Both the position numbers and the translations under genes were made by a program. From the NCBI RefSeq assembly GCF_900115755.1, contig NZ_FOXQ01000004.1, positions 124,001 to 188,000 of the forward strand: a stretch of 64,000 nt of DNA, given 5' to 3'. This stretch comes from Parafilimonas terrae. Its GTDB lineage: Bacteria; Bacteroidota; Bacteroidia; Chitinophagales; Chitinophagaceae. Position 1 is the first letter of the stretch. Each line of letters begins with the position of its first letter. Of the stretch, positions 44,803-53,889 are shown one piece after another. Below the pieces are notes generated by a model. That model was not told the DNA's origin. It did not search any database and worked only from the letters and a program-made list of their open reading frames with translations.

Positions 44803-46260
44803 TTATCGTATCAATGTAAACGTACCTTTTAATTGGGGCAATTTATTGTCTTTAAAAGTAATCATGTAAATGTATGTGCCGGATGGCTGATCAATTCCAT
44901 TCACCTTGCCATTCCACGAAACGGGCGCTGCTGCAACGTGATAAACCATTTTGCCCCAGCGGTTAAACACCTTTACATCGGCGGCGAGGCCAATATCCAG
45001 GTAAGGAATTTTCCAATAATCGTTCAGGCCGTCATTATTGGGCGTAAAAGCGTTGGGAACAAATATGGCATCTGCCACTTTCACCTGCACATCATCGGAA
45101 CTTTTACAATTATATGCTGATTGCACCGCCAGCGTGTAAATCATGTCAGCCGGCGGCGTTACTATGGGATTAAGCGATGCCGCGTCATCAATGTATAAAG
45201 GTGGCTTCCACATAAAGCTTACATCTTCCCCGGTTGCAGTGCCGTTGAGGGTAACAGGAAAATCTTTTATATAAATACGGTCGGCGCCCGCATCCGCCCA
45301 AGGTTTGGGATGTATAGTTATTTTAAGCAGGTTAGATGCAATGCGGCAGGAAGTGGTGCCGGCAAAAGCCTCGTCCGTTACGGTAAGGCGGTACCAGTAT
45401 TTACCAACTGCAGACGGCGGCGTGCTTGCATAGGTTGTGCCGGTGGCGCCTGCAATATCCTGCCACGATTCGCCTTCATTTATACTTGTTTGCCATTGAT
45501 AAAAAGGATTTTGATAGGCGGAAGATGCATTGCCTGAGAAATAATAAGTGGGCACGGTATCTCCTTCGCAAAGGTTTACGGTATCAGCATTATCCCGTAT
45601 AAATGCCGATACCTGCGGGCCGCAGGGCCTGAAACCAATATCATCCAGCGCCAGGTCGTTACCGTAGCCGCCAGGCGAATTATTGCGCATGCGTAATACA
45701 ATGGTGGCGTTATCTGCAGGCGTTGTAAAGAGCAACCCATACTTTACCCATTCAGGTGAATGCGTAACAGGTATAGGGCCGGAATCGTAGCTGCCGAGAA
45801 TGGTGCCATCGGGTTGTTCTATAGTAAAAACCACATCGGGCATAATACTGTTTTCAGGCATCATTACATTACATATCCAGGCAGAAAATTCATAGGTGGT
45901 ATTTGGGCAAAGATTGGTTACGTTGGTAAGAAAAAAATCACCCGGTTCAATGGAAGCATTTACCAGCATAAAATTCCCGTTGCCGGTATGATCTTTTGCA
46001 ACAGTATGCCAGGTATTCCCAAAACAACTGGAAGTTGAATTGGTAATAGTATAAAAACCATCATCCGGGCAATCGGATGATATATAAGTATAACCGGATG
46101 CCGGCACATACGATGAAGCGCTGCCGGCGCCATTTCCGAAAGTAATGTTTACGGCAAGGTCGCCAAGGCTGCCTGTGCAAACCTGGCATTGAATTGTTTT
46201 AAAAGGAAGAAAATAAATGCCTGTATATAGTACGAACCTTAAAAATGAAGTTTTATTCAT
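44803..46260 (-). CDS. T9SS type B (gliding-motility C-terminal domain) secreted protein with Ig-like region
   Basis: A 485-residue protein with a signal peptide (1-25). A carbohydrate-binding-like domain follows (~28-210; TYEFSAWICNVMMPENS ... ALDDIGFRPCGP), then an Ig-like segment (~215-395; YFSGNASSAYQNPFYQWQTS). The C-terminal ~90 residues are a CHU_C/T9SS-B module (FVPNAFTPNNDGLNDYWKI ... VKVFNRWGKMVYH ... GTYIYMITFKD). It is predicted to be surface-exposed and possibly adhesive. Confidence 0.9.
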   Translation of the reverse strand: MNKTSFLRFVLYTGIYFLPFKTIQCQVCTGSLGDLAVNITFGNGAGSASSYVPASGYTYISSDCPDDGFYTITNSTSSCFGNTWHTVAKDHTGNGNFMLVNASIEPGDFFLTNVTNLCPNTTYEFSAWICNVMMPENSIMPDVVFTIEQPDGTILGSYDSGPIPVTHSPEWVKYGLLFTTPADNATIVLRMRNNSPGGYGNDLALDDIGFRPCGPQVSAFIRDNADTVNLCEGDTVPTYYFSGNASSAYQNPFYQWQTSINEGESWQDIAGATGTTYASTPPSAVGKYWYRLTVTDEAFAGTTSCRIASNLLKITIHPKPWADAGADRIYIKDFPVTLNGTATGEDVSFMWKPPLYIDDAASLNPIVTPPADMIYTLAVQSAYNCKSSDDVQVKVADAIFVPNAFTPNNDGLNDYWKIPYLDIGLAADVKVFNRWGKMVYHVAAAPVSWNGKVNGIDQPSGTYIYMITFKDNKLPQLKGTFTLIR

Positions 46261-46423
46261 GCACCTGCAACGTTAGCCGTGGTTTAACGAACAGGCAATT
46301 TAACGGATATTCTCAGAAGCTGTTTGAGTTGATGACGTTTATTATGAAATACCAGTCAGATGCTTTGGTAACTGGCAGCGGTATTTCCAGTAGCTCAAAC
46401 AGTTTCCTGGTTCAAAAAATCCT

Positions 46424-46771
46424 TTACGAATTGTTATTGGCAAATAATTGCATCATGGATAATGCTTTCATTTCATCATCTGCCTTATCCAGAATTTCGT
46501 GAAAGCGGTATAATTCTTTTACAGTTAAAACAATACAGCAACCGGCAGAAGGAGTTGACAGGAAAATGCCTTTGGTATCATCGGAAAGAAAGTCATTACC
46601 ATTAACGGAAACAATATTCATGTGGGATGTGGTTAAATCGTATAAAGCGCCAAATTCTTCATTGGTTAGAGTGAGCATGGTTGTTCCAAAGGCGAGCTGC
46701 AGGTAACCGCATTCTGTACATCTTACAACATATCCATCTCCGGAAAAGGCCAGCTTTTGAAAATCACACAT
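46424..46771 (-). CDS. Small conserved-looking protein of unknown function
   Basis: From the ATG at 46771 (MCDFQKLAFSGDGY) it has 115 residues; the frame can be extended upstream to 46828. It contains CTECGYLQLAFGTTMLTLTNEEFGALYDL and a C-terminal helical segment. I recall similar Bacteroidota proteins of the DUF6686 type but am not certain. A CxxC pair is present but no other metal ligands are evident. Confidence 0.6.
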   Translation of the reverse strand: MCDFQKLAFSGDGYVVRCTECGYLQLAFGTTMLTLTNEEFGALYDLTTSHMNIVSVNGNDFLSDDTKGIFLSTPSAGCCIVLTVKELYRFHEILDKADDEMKALSMMQLFANNNS

Positions 46772-46863
46772 GAGCGTTAAATTAAAATGTATAAGTTTTA
46801 TACCGGCAGGCCTGTAATGCCTGTTCATAATAAACCGGTTAGCAGAAATTTATTAACCTGGTG

Positions 46864-48033
46864 TTATATAGCTGCAACTAATTCTCTTTTTACAATTACC
46901 GGCTTAGCAACTTTTTTCTTTTTATGTCTTCCGCGCCAGATAAGAAAGCCGGTTATGGGCAAACTTGCCGCAATAAGGCTTGCAAAGAAGGCTATTATTT
47001 TACCCGTAATACCTAAAACTGCGCCGGTATGCACATCGTAATTCATGCGCATAATTTTATCAGCAGCGCTTGTATTGGCATACCGGCCATACGGGTGGTT
47101 TACACTAATTTCCTTCAAAGAATATTGGTCAAAATAAATATAATCTGATTTCCAGTAAGTGCCCGCATCAGGATTAGCAACGGCTTCTATAGCTGTGGAA
47201 TCACTGCCGGGAATATGCACTTCAATCACTTCGGCAGCAGGATAATCAATATTCATTTTCTGCCATACTTTATCAATAGCAGGCGACCCGGTGCTTATAA
47301 CCGGCTGAGCTGGTTTTTCGGAAACAGATTCATAAAACTCCACCATTTGCTTTCCGCCCGAAGTGGTCCAGTATAATGATTTTGCAAACCACTGGAAACC
47401 CCATACAAGCCCGGTAACAGCAATAAAGATGGCTATCCAGCTCATATAAAAACCAAGCACATTATGCAAGTCGTAATTTTTACGCTTGAATGTGGCATTC
47501 CATTTTACAGAAAATCGTTGTTTGCGTGCGGCTTTATTTTTCGGCCACCATAACACAATGCCGCTTATGAGCATTACAAGAAAGATTAAAGTAGCCGTGG
47601 CCACAATGGGTTGTCCTATGGCCGGCGGAAGCCATAAATAAAAATGGCCCATAAGCACTACCCTGAAAAAGTCGGCATCTTCATTTTTTACCTTTAAAAC
47701 CTGTCCTGTGTACTGGTTAATATAAACAGTATAGTAATACTCAGGTTCTTCATTATAGAATACAACCTGTGCAGATCTGCCTTTATCAGAGTAAGAAACG
47801 CTGTGCGGTAATTTATCGGGAAGCGCAGCCACTGCAATTTGCTGCAGTTTGCTGGGCGGCAAAACGGGCTGATTGCTTTCTTCCACATAAAGATATGGCT
47901 GCGTAACCGACTTTATTTCCTGTTCAAAAGCAAGAATGCATCCTGTAATCCCCAGGAATACAATAATAACTCCTGAAGCAAGCCCAAGCCATAAATGTAT
48001 TTTACCTGTAATCTTTTTAAACGTTAACGCCAT
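46864..48033 (-). CDS. PepSY-associated inner-membrane protein
   Basis: A 389-residue PepSY_TM protein (PF03929): a first helix at ~12-35 (KIHLWLGLASGVIIVFLGITG), a PepSY-containing periplasmic part, helices at ~140-165 and ~195-215, another periplasmic region and a last helix near 345-370, ending in a basic tail. Homologues sit beside TonB-dependent siderophore receptors and are implicated in ferric-siderophore reduction. No receptor is adjacent here. Confidence 0.87.
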   Translation of the reverse strand: MALTFKKITGKIHLWLGLASGVIIVFLGITGCILAFEQEIKSVTQPYLYVEESNQPVLPPSKLQQIAVAALPDKLPHSVSYSDKGRSAQVVFYNEEPEYYYTVYINQYTGQVLKVKNEDADFFRVVLMGHFYLWLPPAIGQPIVATATLIFLVMLISGIVLWWPKNKAARKQRFSVKWNATFKRKNYDLHNVLGFYMSWIAIFIAVTGLVWGFQWFAKSLYWTTSGGKQMVEFYESVSEKPAQPVISTGSPAIDKVWQKMNIDYPAAEVIEVHIPGSDSTAIEAVANPDAGTYWKSDYIYFDQYSLKEISVNHPYGRYANTSAADKIMRMNYDVHTGAVLGITGKIIAFFASLIAASLPITGFLIWRGRHKKKKVAKPVIVKRELVAAI

Positions 48034-48256
48034 TCTTAGTGTTTTGCAAACAGCTTCTTAATTAACCGTAATTGACCGTGCAACAAAAATGTTTTGAAAA
48101 AGCGCAAATCTTTATATTAATCAGGAAAAATCTTTACGAAATGAGGAAACTAAGGCATGGTTAGAGTTAATTCTAAAAAAGCAGTATAGGGTTTTATAAA
48201 TTTCGTTATTAGCCACAAATGCCAGATAATTGGCAAAGTGTGCAGTATAAATAAAA

Positions 48257-48276
48257 GCCCCGCAAATTTGCGGGGC
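48257..48276 (-). terminator. Terminator hairpin after the hemerythrin gene
   Basis: GCCCCGCAAATTTGCGGGGC is a perfect 20-base palindrome. On the minus strand it is followed by TTTTATTTAT, 26 bases after the hemerythrin stop. Confidence 0.82.
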
Positions 48277-48301
48277 CATTGCACATACCCATTCTCCTAA
48301 A

Positions 48302-48985
48302 CTAAACCGTTGCGGGCTCTTCTTCTTCCAATATTTCCAATACTGTTGCAAAGCGTATTTCACTCAGCTCTTCCTGTGCTGTACTCATCAGATGGTCAAA
48401 TACAAATTCCGGCGCCGTGGCTTTCACCTGCTTCAGCCAGTTGGCCGCATCGGCAGTGCTTATGGCACGCATCATCCATTTTGATGTTTGCTCAATGTGT
48501 TCCTGCGGTATAGCAGCCATCAATTGCTGTTGTATTGCCATGATCTGTTCATCCGTATAATGTTCCCATAAAACCTGGTTAAGCAATTGTTCTTCCCTGG
48601 CCATGTGCTCAAGATTAAACACAAGAAATTCCGTAAACGATTTTGTAATAGCAGAACCGCAAACCGTTCTTTCTTCCGGGAAGAAAGTATTTTCATAAAT
48701 AACAATAATATTTTTTAAACGGTTGGAGATGCGCAAATCTTCCACATGCTCTTTCTCAAAAGATGCAGCCAGTGCAGGCTCGTATGTCTCAACGGCCGGC
48801 ATAATAAAACTATCTTCATGATGTGCATGGTTATCAAAAGCAAAAAGCACATCATTAATTTTTACAAGCGCTGCCCGGGCCTCTGTATAGTTTGCAAAAT
48901 CTGTTTGCTGCAGCGTTAAAGCTGTATCATATAACATGGCGCGAAGCGCTTTATGAATGAGGTAAAATGTGTTGTAACGTTTCAT
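48302..48985 (-). CDS. Hemerythrin HHE-domain protein
   Basis: A 227-residue four-helix protein with H11 (LIHKALRAMLYD), the iron motif NHAHHEDSFIMP (H53, H55/H56, E57) and a second set in LVFNLEHMAREEQLLNQVLWEHYTDEQI. Such proteins bind a di-iron centre and may sense or store oxygen or NO. It has its own terminator and stands alone. Confidence 0.85.
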   Translation of the reverse strand: MKRYNTFYLIHKALRAMLYDTALTLQQTDFANYTEARAALVKINDVLFAFDNHAHHEDSFIMPAVETYEPALAASFEKEHVEDLRISNRLKNIIVIYENTFFPEERTVCGSAITKSFTEFLVFNLEHMAREEQLLNQVLWEHYTDEQIMAIQQQLMAAIPQEHIEQTSKWMMRAISTADAANWLKQVKATAPEFVFDHLMSTAQEELSEIRFATVLEILEEEEPATV

Positions 48986-49302
48986 AAGTTTTGTTTTGAA
49001 GGTGTTTTTTCAAATTGATACAACAATATTACTTCACCACAAAAGCCAAGTCAAGCATGGAATGCAGCAATTGTATTTTTTGAAGGAAGAATTGTTTAAA
49101 AACAATTATAGTTTGTGGGCGGACGGCAATAAAGAACAAGTAATGTTATTACTTAAGAAAACACTCAATATTCAACAATACAATACGCAATGTTCAATTG
49201 AAGAGCCTAAACATTGAACATTGCGTATTGAGTATTGGTTATTGAATATTTTAAAACTAATTAAACGACAATAAATGAAGAATTATATCAATCGAATAAA
49301 AA
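48986..49302. other. Gene-free region holding a repeat hairpin
   Basis: A 317-base gap between the hemerythrin and mrp starts and stops. A short open frame in it (48996-49217) runs into the CAATACGCAATGTTCAAT repeat and has no coding look. The only clear structure is the hairpin at 49181-49230. Confidence 0.55.
49181..49230. repeat. Inverted pair of the CAATACGCAATGTTCAAT repeat
   Basis: CAATACGCAATGTTCAAT (49181-49198) and its perfect complement ATTGAACATTGCGTATTG (49213-49230) flank a 14-base loop, giving an 18-bp stem. Single arms occur at 23913 and 44165. Confidence 0.88.
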
Positions 49303-50394
49303 TCAATCCACAACCTCAGCTACTTTTCCCACAGAAAAATCAGCATTAATCATAGATATGCTGCGGGTGGCAAGATTGGCAAAATTCTCAAATGCGTTGC
49401 GGGAAATTGCATCATCGCTCATCATTACCGGCACGCCCTGGTCGCCGCCTTCACGAATGCTCTGCACCAATGGTATCTGCCCGAGGAAAGGAAGATCATA
49501 TTCTTCGGCTAAATTTTTTCCGCCTTCTTTTCCAAAAATGTAATATTTATTGTTGGGTAATTCTTCCGGCGTGAAGTAAGCCATATTTTCAACCAGGCCA
49601 ATTATAGGCACATTAAGCTGCGCCTGTGCAAACATGGCAATACCTTTCTTGGCATCAGCCAGTGCTACGGTTTGCGGCGTTGTAACAATCACGGCGCCGG
49701 TAACAGGAACTGTTTGCATTAAGGTAAGATGAATATCGCCGGTGCCGGGCGGCATATCAATTACAAGATAATCGAGTTCGCCCCAGTCAACGTCGGTTAC
49801 AAATTGTTTAATGGCGCTGCTGGCCATTGGCCCGCGCCAAACCACAGCGCTTTTTTCATCAACCAATAAGCCAATACTCATAAGCTTTAAACCATAACGG
49901 TCAATCGGAACAATCATGCCTTTGCCATTCACATCCCGCATCATAGGCCGCTCGCCGCGAACGCCAAACATAATGGGCACGCTGGGGCCATAAATATCGG
50001 CATCCATTAAACCAATCTTTGCATTATGCTGGCTTAAAGCCAGCGCAAGATTAGCAGCAACAGTGCTTTTGCCAACACCGCCTTTACCGCTTACAACAGC
50101 AATAATATTTTTTACACCGGGCAAAATTGTTTTGGGATCAATACGGTTACTGGTTGTATGTGAAGTAAAATTTACATTCACAATAAAACCCTCGTCTAAT
50201 TGCTGAATAGCATTAATGCAATCTGTACGCATTACCTCTTTTAACGGGCAGGCCGGCGTAGTAAGCACAATAGTAAAAGAAACTACATTGTCTTTTACCG
50301 AGAGGTCTTTTACCATGTTAAGGGTCACAATATCTTTTCCCAGATCGGGTTCATTCACTTTACTTAAAGCCTTCAGAATATCATTTTCAGTCAT
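49303..50394 (-). CDS. mrp: Mrp/NBP35-family iron-sulfur cluster carrier ATPase
   Basis: A 363-residue protein with an N-terminal MIP18/DUF59 domain (ILKALSKVNEPDLGKDIVTLNMV) and a deviant Walker A, VVSGKGGVGKST (102-111). MDADIYGPSVPIMFG and DYLVIDMPPGTGDIHLT follow. It is thought to deliver Fe-S clusters to apoproteins. The usual CPxC cluster motif near the C-terminus is not obvious here (VENMAYFTPEELPNNKYYIF instead of VENMSYFxCPxC), as in many Bacteroidota homologues. Confidence 0.92.
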   Translation of the reverse strand: MTENDILKALSKVNEPDLGKDIVTLNMVKDLSVKDNVVSFTIVLTTPACPLKEVMRTDCINAIQQLDEGFIVNVNFTSHTTSNRIDPKTILPGVKNIIAVVSGKGGVGKSTVAANLALALSQHNAKIGLMDADIYGPSVPIMFGVRGERPMMRDVNGKGMIVPIDRYGLKLMSIGLLVDEKSAVVWRGPMASSAIKQFVTDVDWGELDYLVIDMPPGTGDIHLTLMQTVPVTGAVIVTTPQTVALADAKKGIAMFAQAQLNVPIIGLVENMAYFTPEELPNNKYYIFGKEGGKNLAEEYDLPFLGQIPLVQSIREGGDQGVPVMMSDDAISRNAFENFANLATRSISMINADFSVGKVAEVVD

Positions 50395-50575
50395 GTTATA
50401 TTTTCGTTTTTCTTTATCACAAATCAGCGGCTATAACTCTTCATTTTAAACATTATAGCGCATCTCATTTTTTTGTTAAAAACCATGTACGGCCCGCAAA
50501 GTTAACCCTGCTTATGGTTTATTTGTTAAGTGATCGTTTTATTTGCATAAAAATTGATTGTTTTAAATTTATTGC

Positions 50576-51211
50576 ATGAATAAACTTCTACCATATTTTC
50601 TTTTTGCAACATTGATATTCTTATCGCTGACAGGAGAGGCTCAAACCCGCAGGGATTCTGTTGTTCAGTTTTATGGTGTGGTAATGAGCGCAGATAGTTT
50701 GCGCGGTTTGGATGCAACAAGCGTTATTGTGGAAGGCACAGGCCGCGGCACTATTTCCAATAGCCAGGGCGTATTTTCCATAGCCGCTTTGAAAGGGGAT
50801 AAAATCCGTTTTTCGAGCACCGGTTTTAAAGATAAAACGCTTACAATTCCCGATACGCTTAAAAGCAATCAATATTATGTTATCCAGCTAATGGTGAACG
50901 ATACAGCCTGGCTGCCTTCTACCATTTTAAAGCCCAGGCCCACCCGCTCTCAATTTGAAAGAGATTTTGTGAATACCGATGTGCCTGCGGATGCTTTGGA
51001 AATTGCCCGCCGCAATAATGATGAAGCTACCCGCAAAGCCTTAATGCTAACCCTGCCGGTTGACGGCACGGAAGCCATGAACACACAAATACGCCAGCAG
51101 GCGCAACGCTATTATTATTCAGGGCAGCTTCAGCCGCAAAACATCTTTAACCCGGTTGCCTGGGCAGAGTTTATACAGGCATGGAAGCGGGGTGATTTTA
51201 AGCGGAAGTAG
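50576..51211 (+). CDS. Secreted carboxypeptidase-regulatory-like domain protein
   Basis: A 211-residue protein with a signal peptide (1-22, LTGEAQ) and a CarboxypepD_reg-like beta domain (~28-105; VVMSADSLRGLDATSVIVEGTGRGTISNSQGVFSIAALKGDKIRFSSTGFKDK). A ~100-residue helical tail has RRNNDEATRKALML and FIQAWKRGDFKRK. This domain order is common in Bacteroidota periplasmic proteins of unknown role. Confidence 0.82.
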   Translation: MNKLLPYFLFATLIFLSLTGEAQTRRDSVVQFYGVVMSADSLRGLDATSVIVEGTGRGTISNSQGVFSIAALKGDKIRFSSTGFKDKTLTIPDTLKSNQYYVIQLMVNDTAWLPSTILKPRPTRSQFERDFVNTDVPADALEIARRNNDEATRKALMLTLPVDGTEAMNTQIRQQAQRYYYSGQLQPQNIFNPVAWAEFIQAWKRGDFKRK

Positions 51212-51251
51212 AAGGCAAAGCATTAACTGTTACATCAATATTCATTATAAA

Positions 51252-51895
51252 ATGACTATTCCTGCAATTCATGGATTTATTGAAAGAAGGATGCTTATAA
51301 ATTTTACAGCAGCGCCTGAATACATTTAAAAAATATTAAGCCAAAAGGATTCCCGGGTTTTACTGGCGTGAATTCAGAAAACGGGGCACACAGTATTCCA
51401 GTTGAATGGAATGATAACGGTGAAATTAAAGAAGGCGTTTATATTCCAAGAAGAGATACATCCCTAAAACTCAATACGCTTATAGGCGGAAAAATATTTC
51501 CGGGCAAACATTATTTTGCAAAATTTAATGTGGTTGAAAGAAATAACCACTTTCATTTAGATTTTAAAAGCTCAGATAATACTTACGTTGAAGTTGATGC
51601 AAGATTAACCGGCGAGTTAAATAAAACTTCAATTTTTGAAACGCTTGACAAGGCATCAGCTTTTTTTGAAAAAGGTTCCACCGGGTATTCTCCAAACGGG
51701 AAAAATTTTGATGGATTAAAATTAGAAACTTATAAATGACAGGTAAAACCGCTCGAAGTAGAGCATGTAAGATCAAGTTTTTTTGAAGACAGAGAGATAT
51801 TTCCTGAAGCAACGGTAAAATTTGACAATGCTCTTCTTATAAAAAATATAGAACACAAATGGAAGTCGCTGTCAACTATAAACGCCTGCTACTAA
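51252..51895 (+). pseudogene. DUF2071-like pseudogene
   Basis: The remains of one gene in two frames. ATG at 51252 opens MTIPAIHGFIERRMLINFTA, which ends after 25 codons in TAA. After an internal deletion and frame change the family sequence resumes near 51330 (KPKGFPGFTGVNSENGAHSIPVEW...EGVYIPRRDTS). It then hits an in-frame TGA at 51737 and continues (VKPLEVEHVRSSFFED ... KFDNALLIKNIEHKW) to 51895. The order and spacing match DUF2071 proteins, so a deletion, a frameshift and a nonsense mutation have accumulated. Confidence 0.8.
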
Positions 51896-51982
51896 AAACC
51901 AGGTGCCATTACAATAATTGCAGACAATAAGCGCAACCCTCATATTGTTTACTCGCCTTTAAATCATTCTTACAGTATAATT

Positions 51983-52024
51983 TATTTTCTGAATTTTCAA
52001 TAATTATTGAAAATTCAGAAAATA
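51983..52024. promoter_or_regulatory. 42-bp perfect palindrome, candidate GbsR/MarR operator
   Basis: TATTTTCTGAATTTTCAATAA (51983-52003) is followed directly by its exact complement (52004-52024). The 3' edge is 17 bases before the gbsR-like ATG. A TTG at 52007 lies 20 bases from TTCCTTTG at 52030-52037, so the palindrome overlaps the -33 region of the likely promoter. The core TTTCAATAATTATTGAAA has the form of MarR/GbsR operators, which suggests autorepression of the four-gene operon. Confidence 0.8.
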
Positions 52025-52041
52025 TTTACTTCCTTTGCATC

Positions 52042-52548
52042 ATGAATATAACAGAAGCCAAACAAAAGTTTATAGAACAATGGGGCATACTGGCAACGCA
52101 ATGGGGCATTAACCGTACCATGGCGCAGGTGCATGCACTGCTGCTCATTTCTGATAAAAACATGAGCACTGACGATATCATGGCTGCATTGAGCATAAGC
52201 CGCGGCAATGCCAATATGAATGTAAGGGAATTGATGAACTGGAACCTGGTGCGTAAGGTAATAGCGCCCGGCGACAGGAAAGAATATTTCACCGCAGAAA
52301 AAGATATGTGGAAAGTGGCCATGAATATCATGGAGCAACGCAAAAAAAGAGAACTTGACCCAATGGTTAAGCTGCTGGATGAACTGAGCAAAGTGGAAGG
52401 CGATAAACGCAACCCTGAAATAAAATCATTCGCAGATTCAATGAATAACATTAAGAAATTCTCAGAGCAGGCAGATAAAATAATGGGCGTGATGATAAAG
52501 GCTGAAGAAAATTGGTTTTGGGGAAGCTTCCTGAAAATCTTTAAATAA
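52042..52548 (+). CDS. GbsR/MarR-family transcriptional regulator
   Basis: A 168-residue winged-helix protein of the GbsR type: WGILATQWGINRTMAQVHALLLISDKNMSTDDIMAALSISRGNANMNVRELMNWNLVRKV is the DNA-binding part (~15-85), followed by a beta wing (PGDRKEYFTAEKDMWKV) and C-terminal helices for dimerisation. It leads an operon with three downstream genes spaced by 13, 2 and -8 bases. It probably represses its own operon through the palindrome just upstream. Confidence 0.87.
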   Translation: MNITEAKQKFIEQWGILATQWGINRTMAQVHALLLISDKNMSTDDIMAALSISRGNANMNVRELMNWNLVRKVIAPGDRKEYFTAEKDMWKVAMNIMEQRKKRELDPMVKLLDELSKVEGDKRNPEIKSFADSMNNIKKFSEQADKIMGVMIKAEENWFWGSFLKIFK

Positions 52549-52561
52549 AAAATGTTTCTTT

Positions 52562-52999
52562 ATGAAATACTCAATCCCTCATTTTATAATCATCGTTGCA
52601 GCAATAGGTCAAATGTTTACGGCTCTTATCTATCCGTATATACGTCACGTTGTTTTTGACTGGTATAATGATATTAAAAAACTAAAACCGCTAAACCAGG
52701 AAATAGCCAAAACGTATGGCAGGTATATCCAGGGATTAAATTTCTCGTTTGGTTTAATCACTATTCTTTTAATTGATGAATTACAAAATGGAACAGGGCT
52801 GGCGATTGCTTTAACCGGTTTAATAGCCGCTTACTGGACAGGAAAGGTGGCCACACAATTTGCCTATTACCCAATGTACCAGATTCCTGATAAACTCATT
52901 TTTAAAACAGGCGAAGTTTTAATGAACGCCTTGTTCATCACATTTGCAATTGTATTCCTGCTGCTGTTTGTAAACAATATTATACGCTATATAAATTAA
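52562..52999 (+). CDS. Four-helix membrane protein of unknown function
   Basis: A 145-residue protein with about four hydrophobic segments (residues ~5-30, 58-78, 80-98 and 115-140). It has a charged loop DWYNDIKKLKPLNQEIAKTYGRYIQGLNFSFG between the first two. I recognise no family. It lies in the GbsR-controlled operon, 13 bases after the regulator. Confidence 0.7.
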   Translation: MKYSIPHFIIIVAAIGQMFTALIYPYIRHVVFDWYNDIKKLKPLNQEIAKTYGRYIQGLNFSFGLITILLIDELQNGTGLAIALTGLIAAYWTGKVATQFAYYPMYQIPDKLIFKTGEVLMNALFITFAIVFLLLFVNNIIRYIN

Positions 53000-53001
53000 T
53001 C

Positions 53002-53889
53002 ATGAAAAAGATTGTTATTGCTGGCGGAACAGGTTTCATCGGCAGTTATTTAAAAACAAAATTTGAAGAGCTTGGTTACACTGTTATTATCATTTCAAGG
53101 CAGGAAAAATTTGCAAACTGGAATAACGTAGCCGCAATAGTTGAAGCTTTGAATAATGCAGAAATGCTGATAAACCTTGCAGGTAAATCTGTGAATTGCC
53201 GATATAACGAAAAGAATAAACGCGAAATACTTTTATCAAGAACAGAAACAACAAAAGTTTTGGGCGAAGCCATACAACAATGTACTATTCCGCCAAAACT
53301 CTGGATAAATGCAGGCACGGCAACCATTTACCGCCATGCAGAAGACAGGCCAATGACAGAAACTGAAGGAGAGATCGGGAATGGATTTTCAGTTGATGTG
53401 GCCAAAGCATGGGAAAAATCATTTTTCAATTTTCATTTAAAAAATACAAGGCAGGTATTATTGAGAATAGCTATTACACTGGGCAAAAACGAAGGCGTTA
53501 TGAAACCTTTACAAAATCTTGTTCGTTTTGGTTTAGGAGGCAGGCAGGGAAGCGGTAATCAAATGTTTAGCTGGATACACATTGAAGACCTGTTCAGCAT
53601 TATCCTCTTTATAAAAGATCACAGCAATTTAAATGGCATATTCAATTGCTCCTCTCCTAACCCGCTTAGCAATAAAATATTTATGCAAAAATTGAGGCGG
53701 TGTATGAATATCAGCATTGGTTTGCCTTCACCCGCATGGCAGCTTAAAATCGGGGCGGTTTTAATAAAGACTGAAACAGAATTAGTACTTAAAAGCCGAT
53801 GGGTTTTGCCGGACAGGTTATTAAAAGAAGGCTATACATTTTTATACCCTTCCCTCGATAATGCCTTGATAAACTTAATCAATGAATGA
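53002..53889 (+). CDS. TIGR01777-type NAD-dependent epimerase
   Basis: A 295-residue extended short-chain dehydrogenase. The dinucleotide motif KIVIAGGTGFIGSYL is at the N-terminus. INLAGKSVNCRY, RTETTKVLGEAI and the DUF1731-like C-terminal domain (MNISIGLPSPAWQLKIGAVLIKTETELVLKSRWVLPDRL) are the YfcH/SulA-like TIGR01777 pattern. The substrate is unknown. It overlaps the next gene by eight bases within the GbsR operon. Confidence 0.88.
   Translation: MKKIVIAGGTGFIGSYLKTKFEELGYTVIIISRQEKFANWNNVAAIVEALNNAEMLINLAGKSVNCRYNEKNKREILLSRTETTKVLGEAIQQCTIPPKLWINAGTATIYRHAEDRPMTETEGEIGNGFSVDVAKAWEKSFFNFHLKNTRQVLLRIAITLGKNEGVMKPLQNLVRFGLGGRQGSGNQMFSWIHIEDLFSIILFIKDHSNLNGIFNCSSPNPLSNKIFMQKLRRCMNISIGLPSPAWQLKIGAVLIKTETELVLKSRWVLPDRLLKEGYTFLYPSLDNALINLINE

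Noticed and set aside
48996-49217. 73-residue open frame between the hemerythrin and mrp genes
   Set aside because: Its end is made of the interspersed CAATACGCAATGTTCAAT repeat and it has no similarity or signal.
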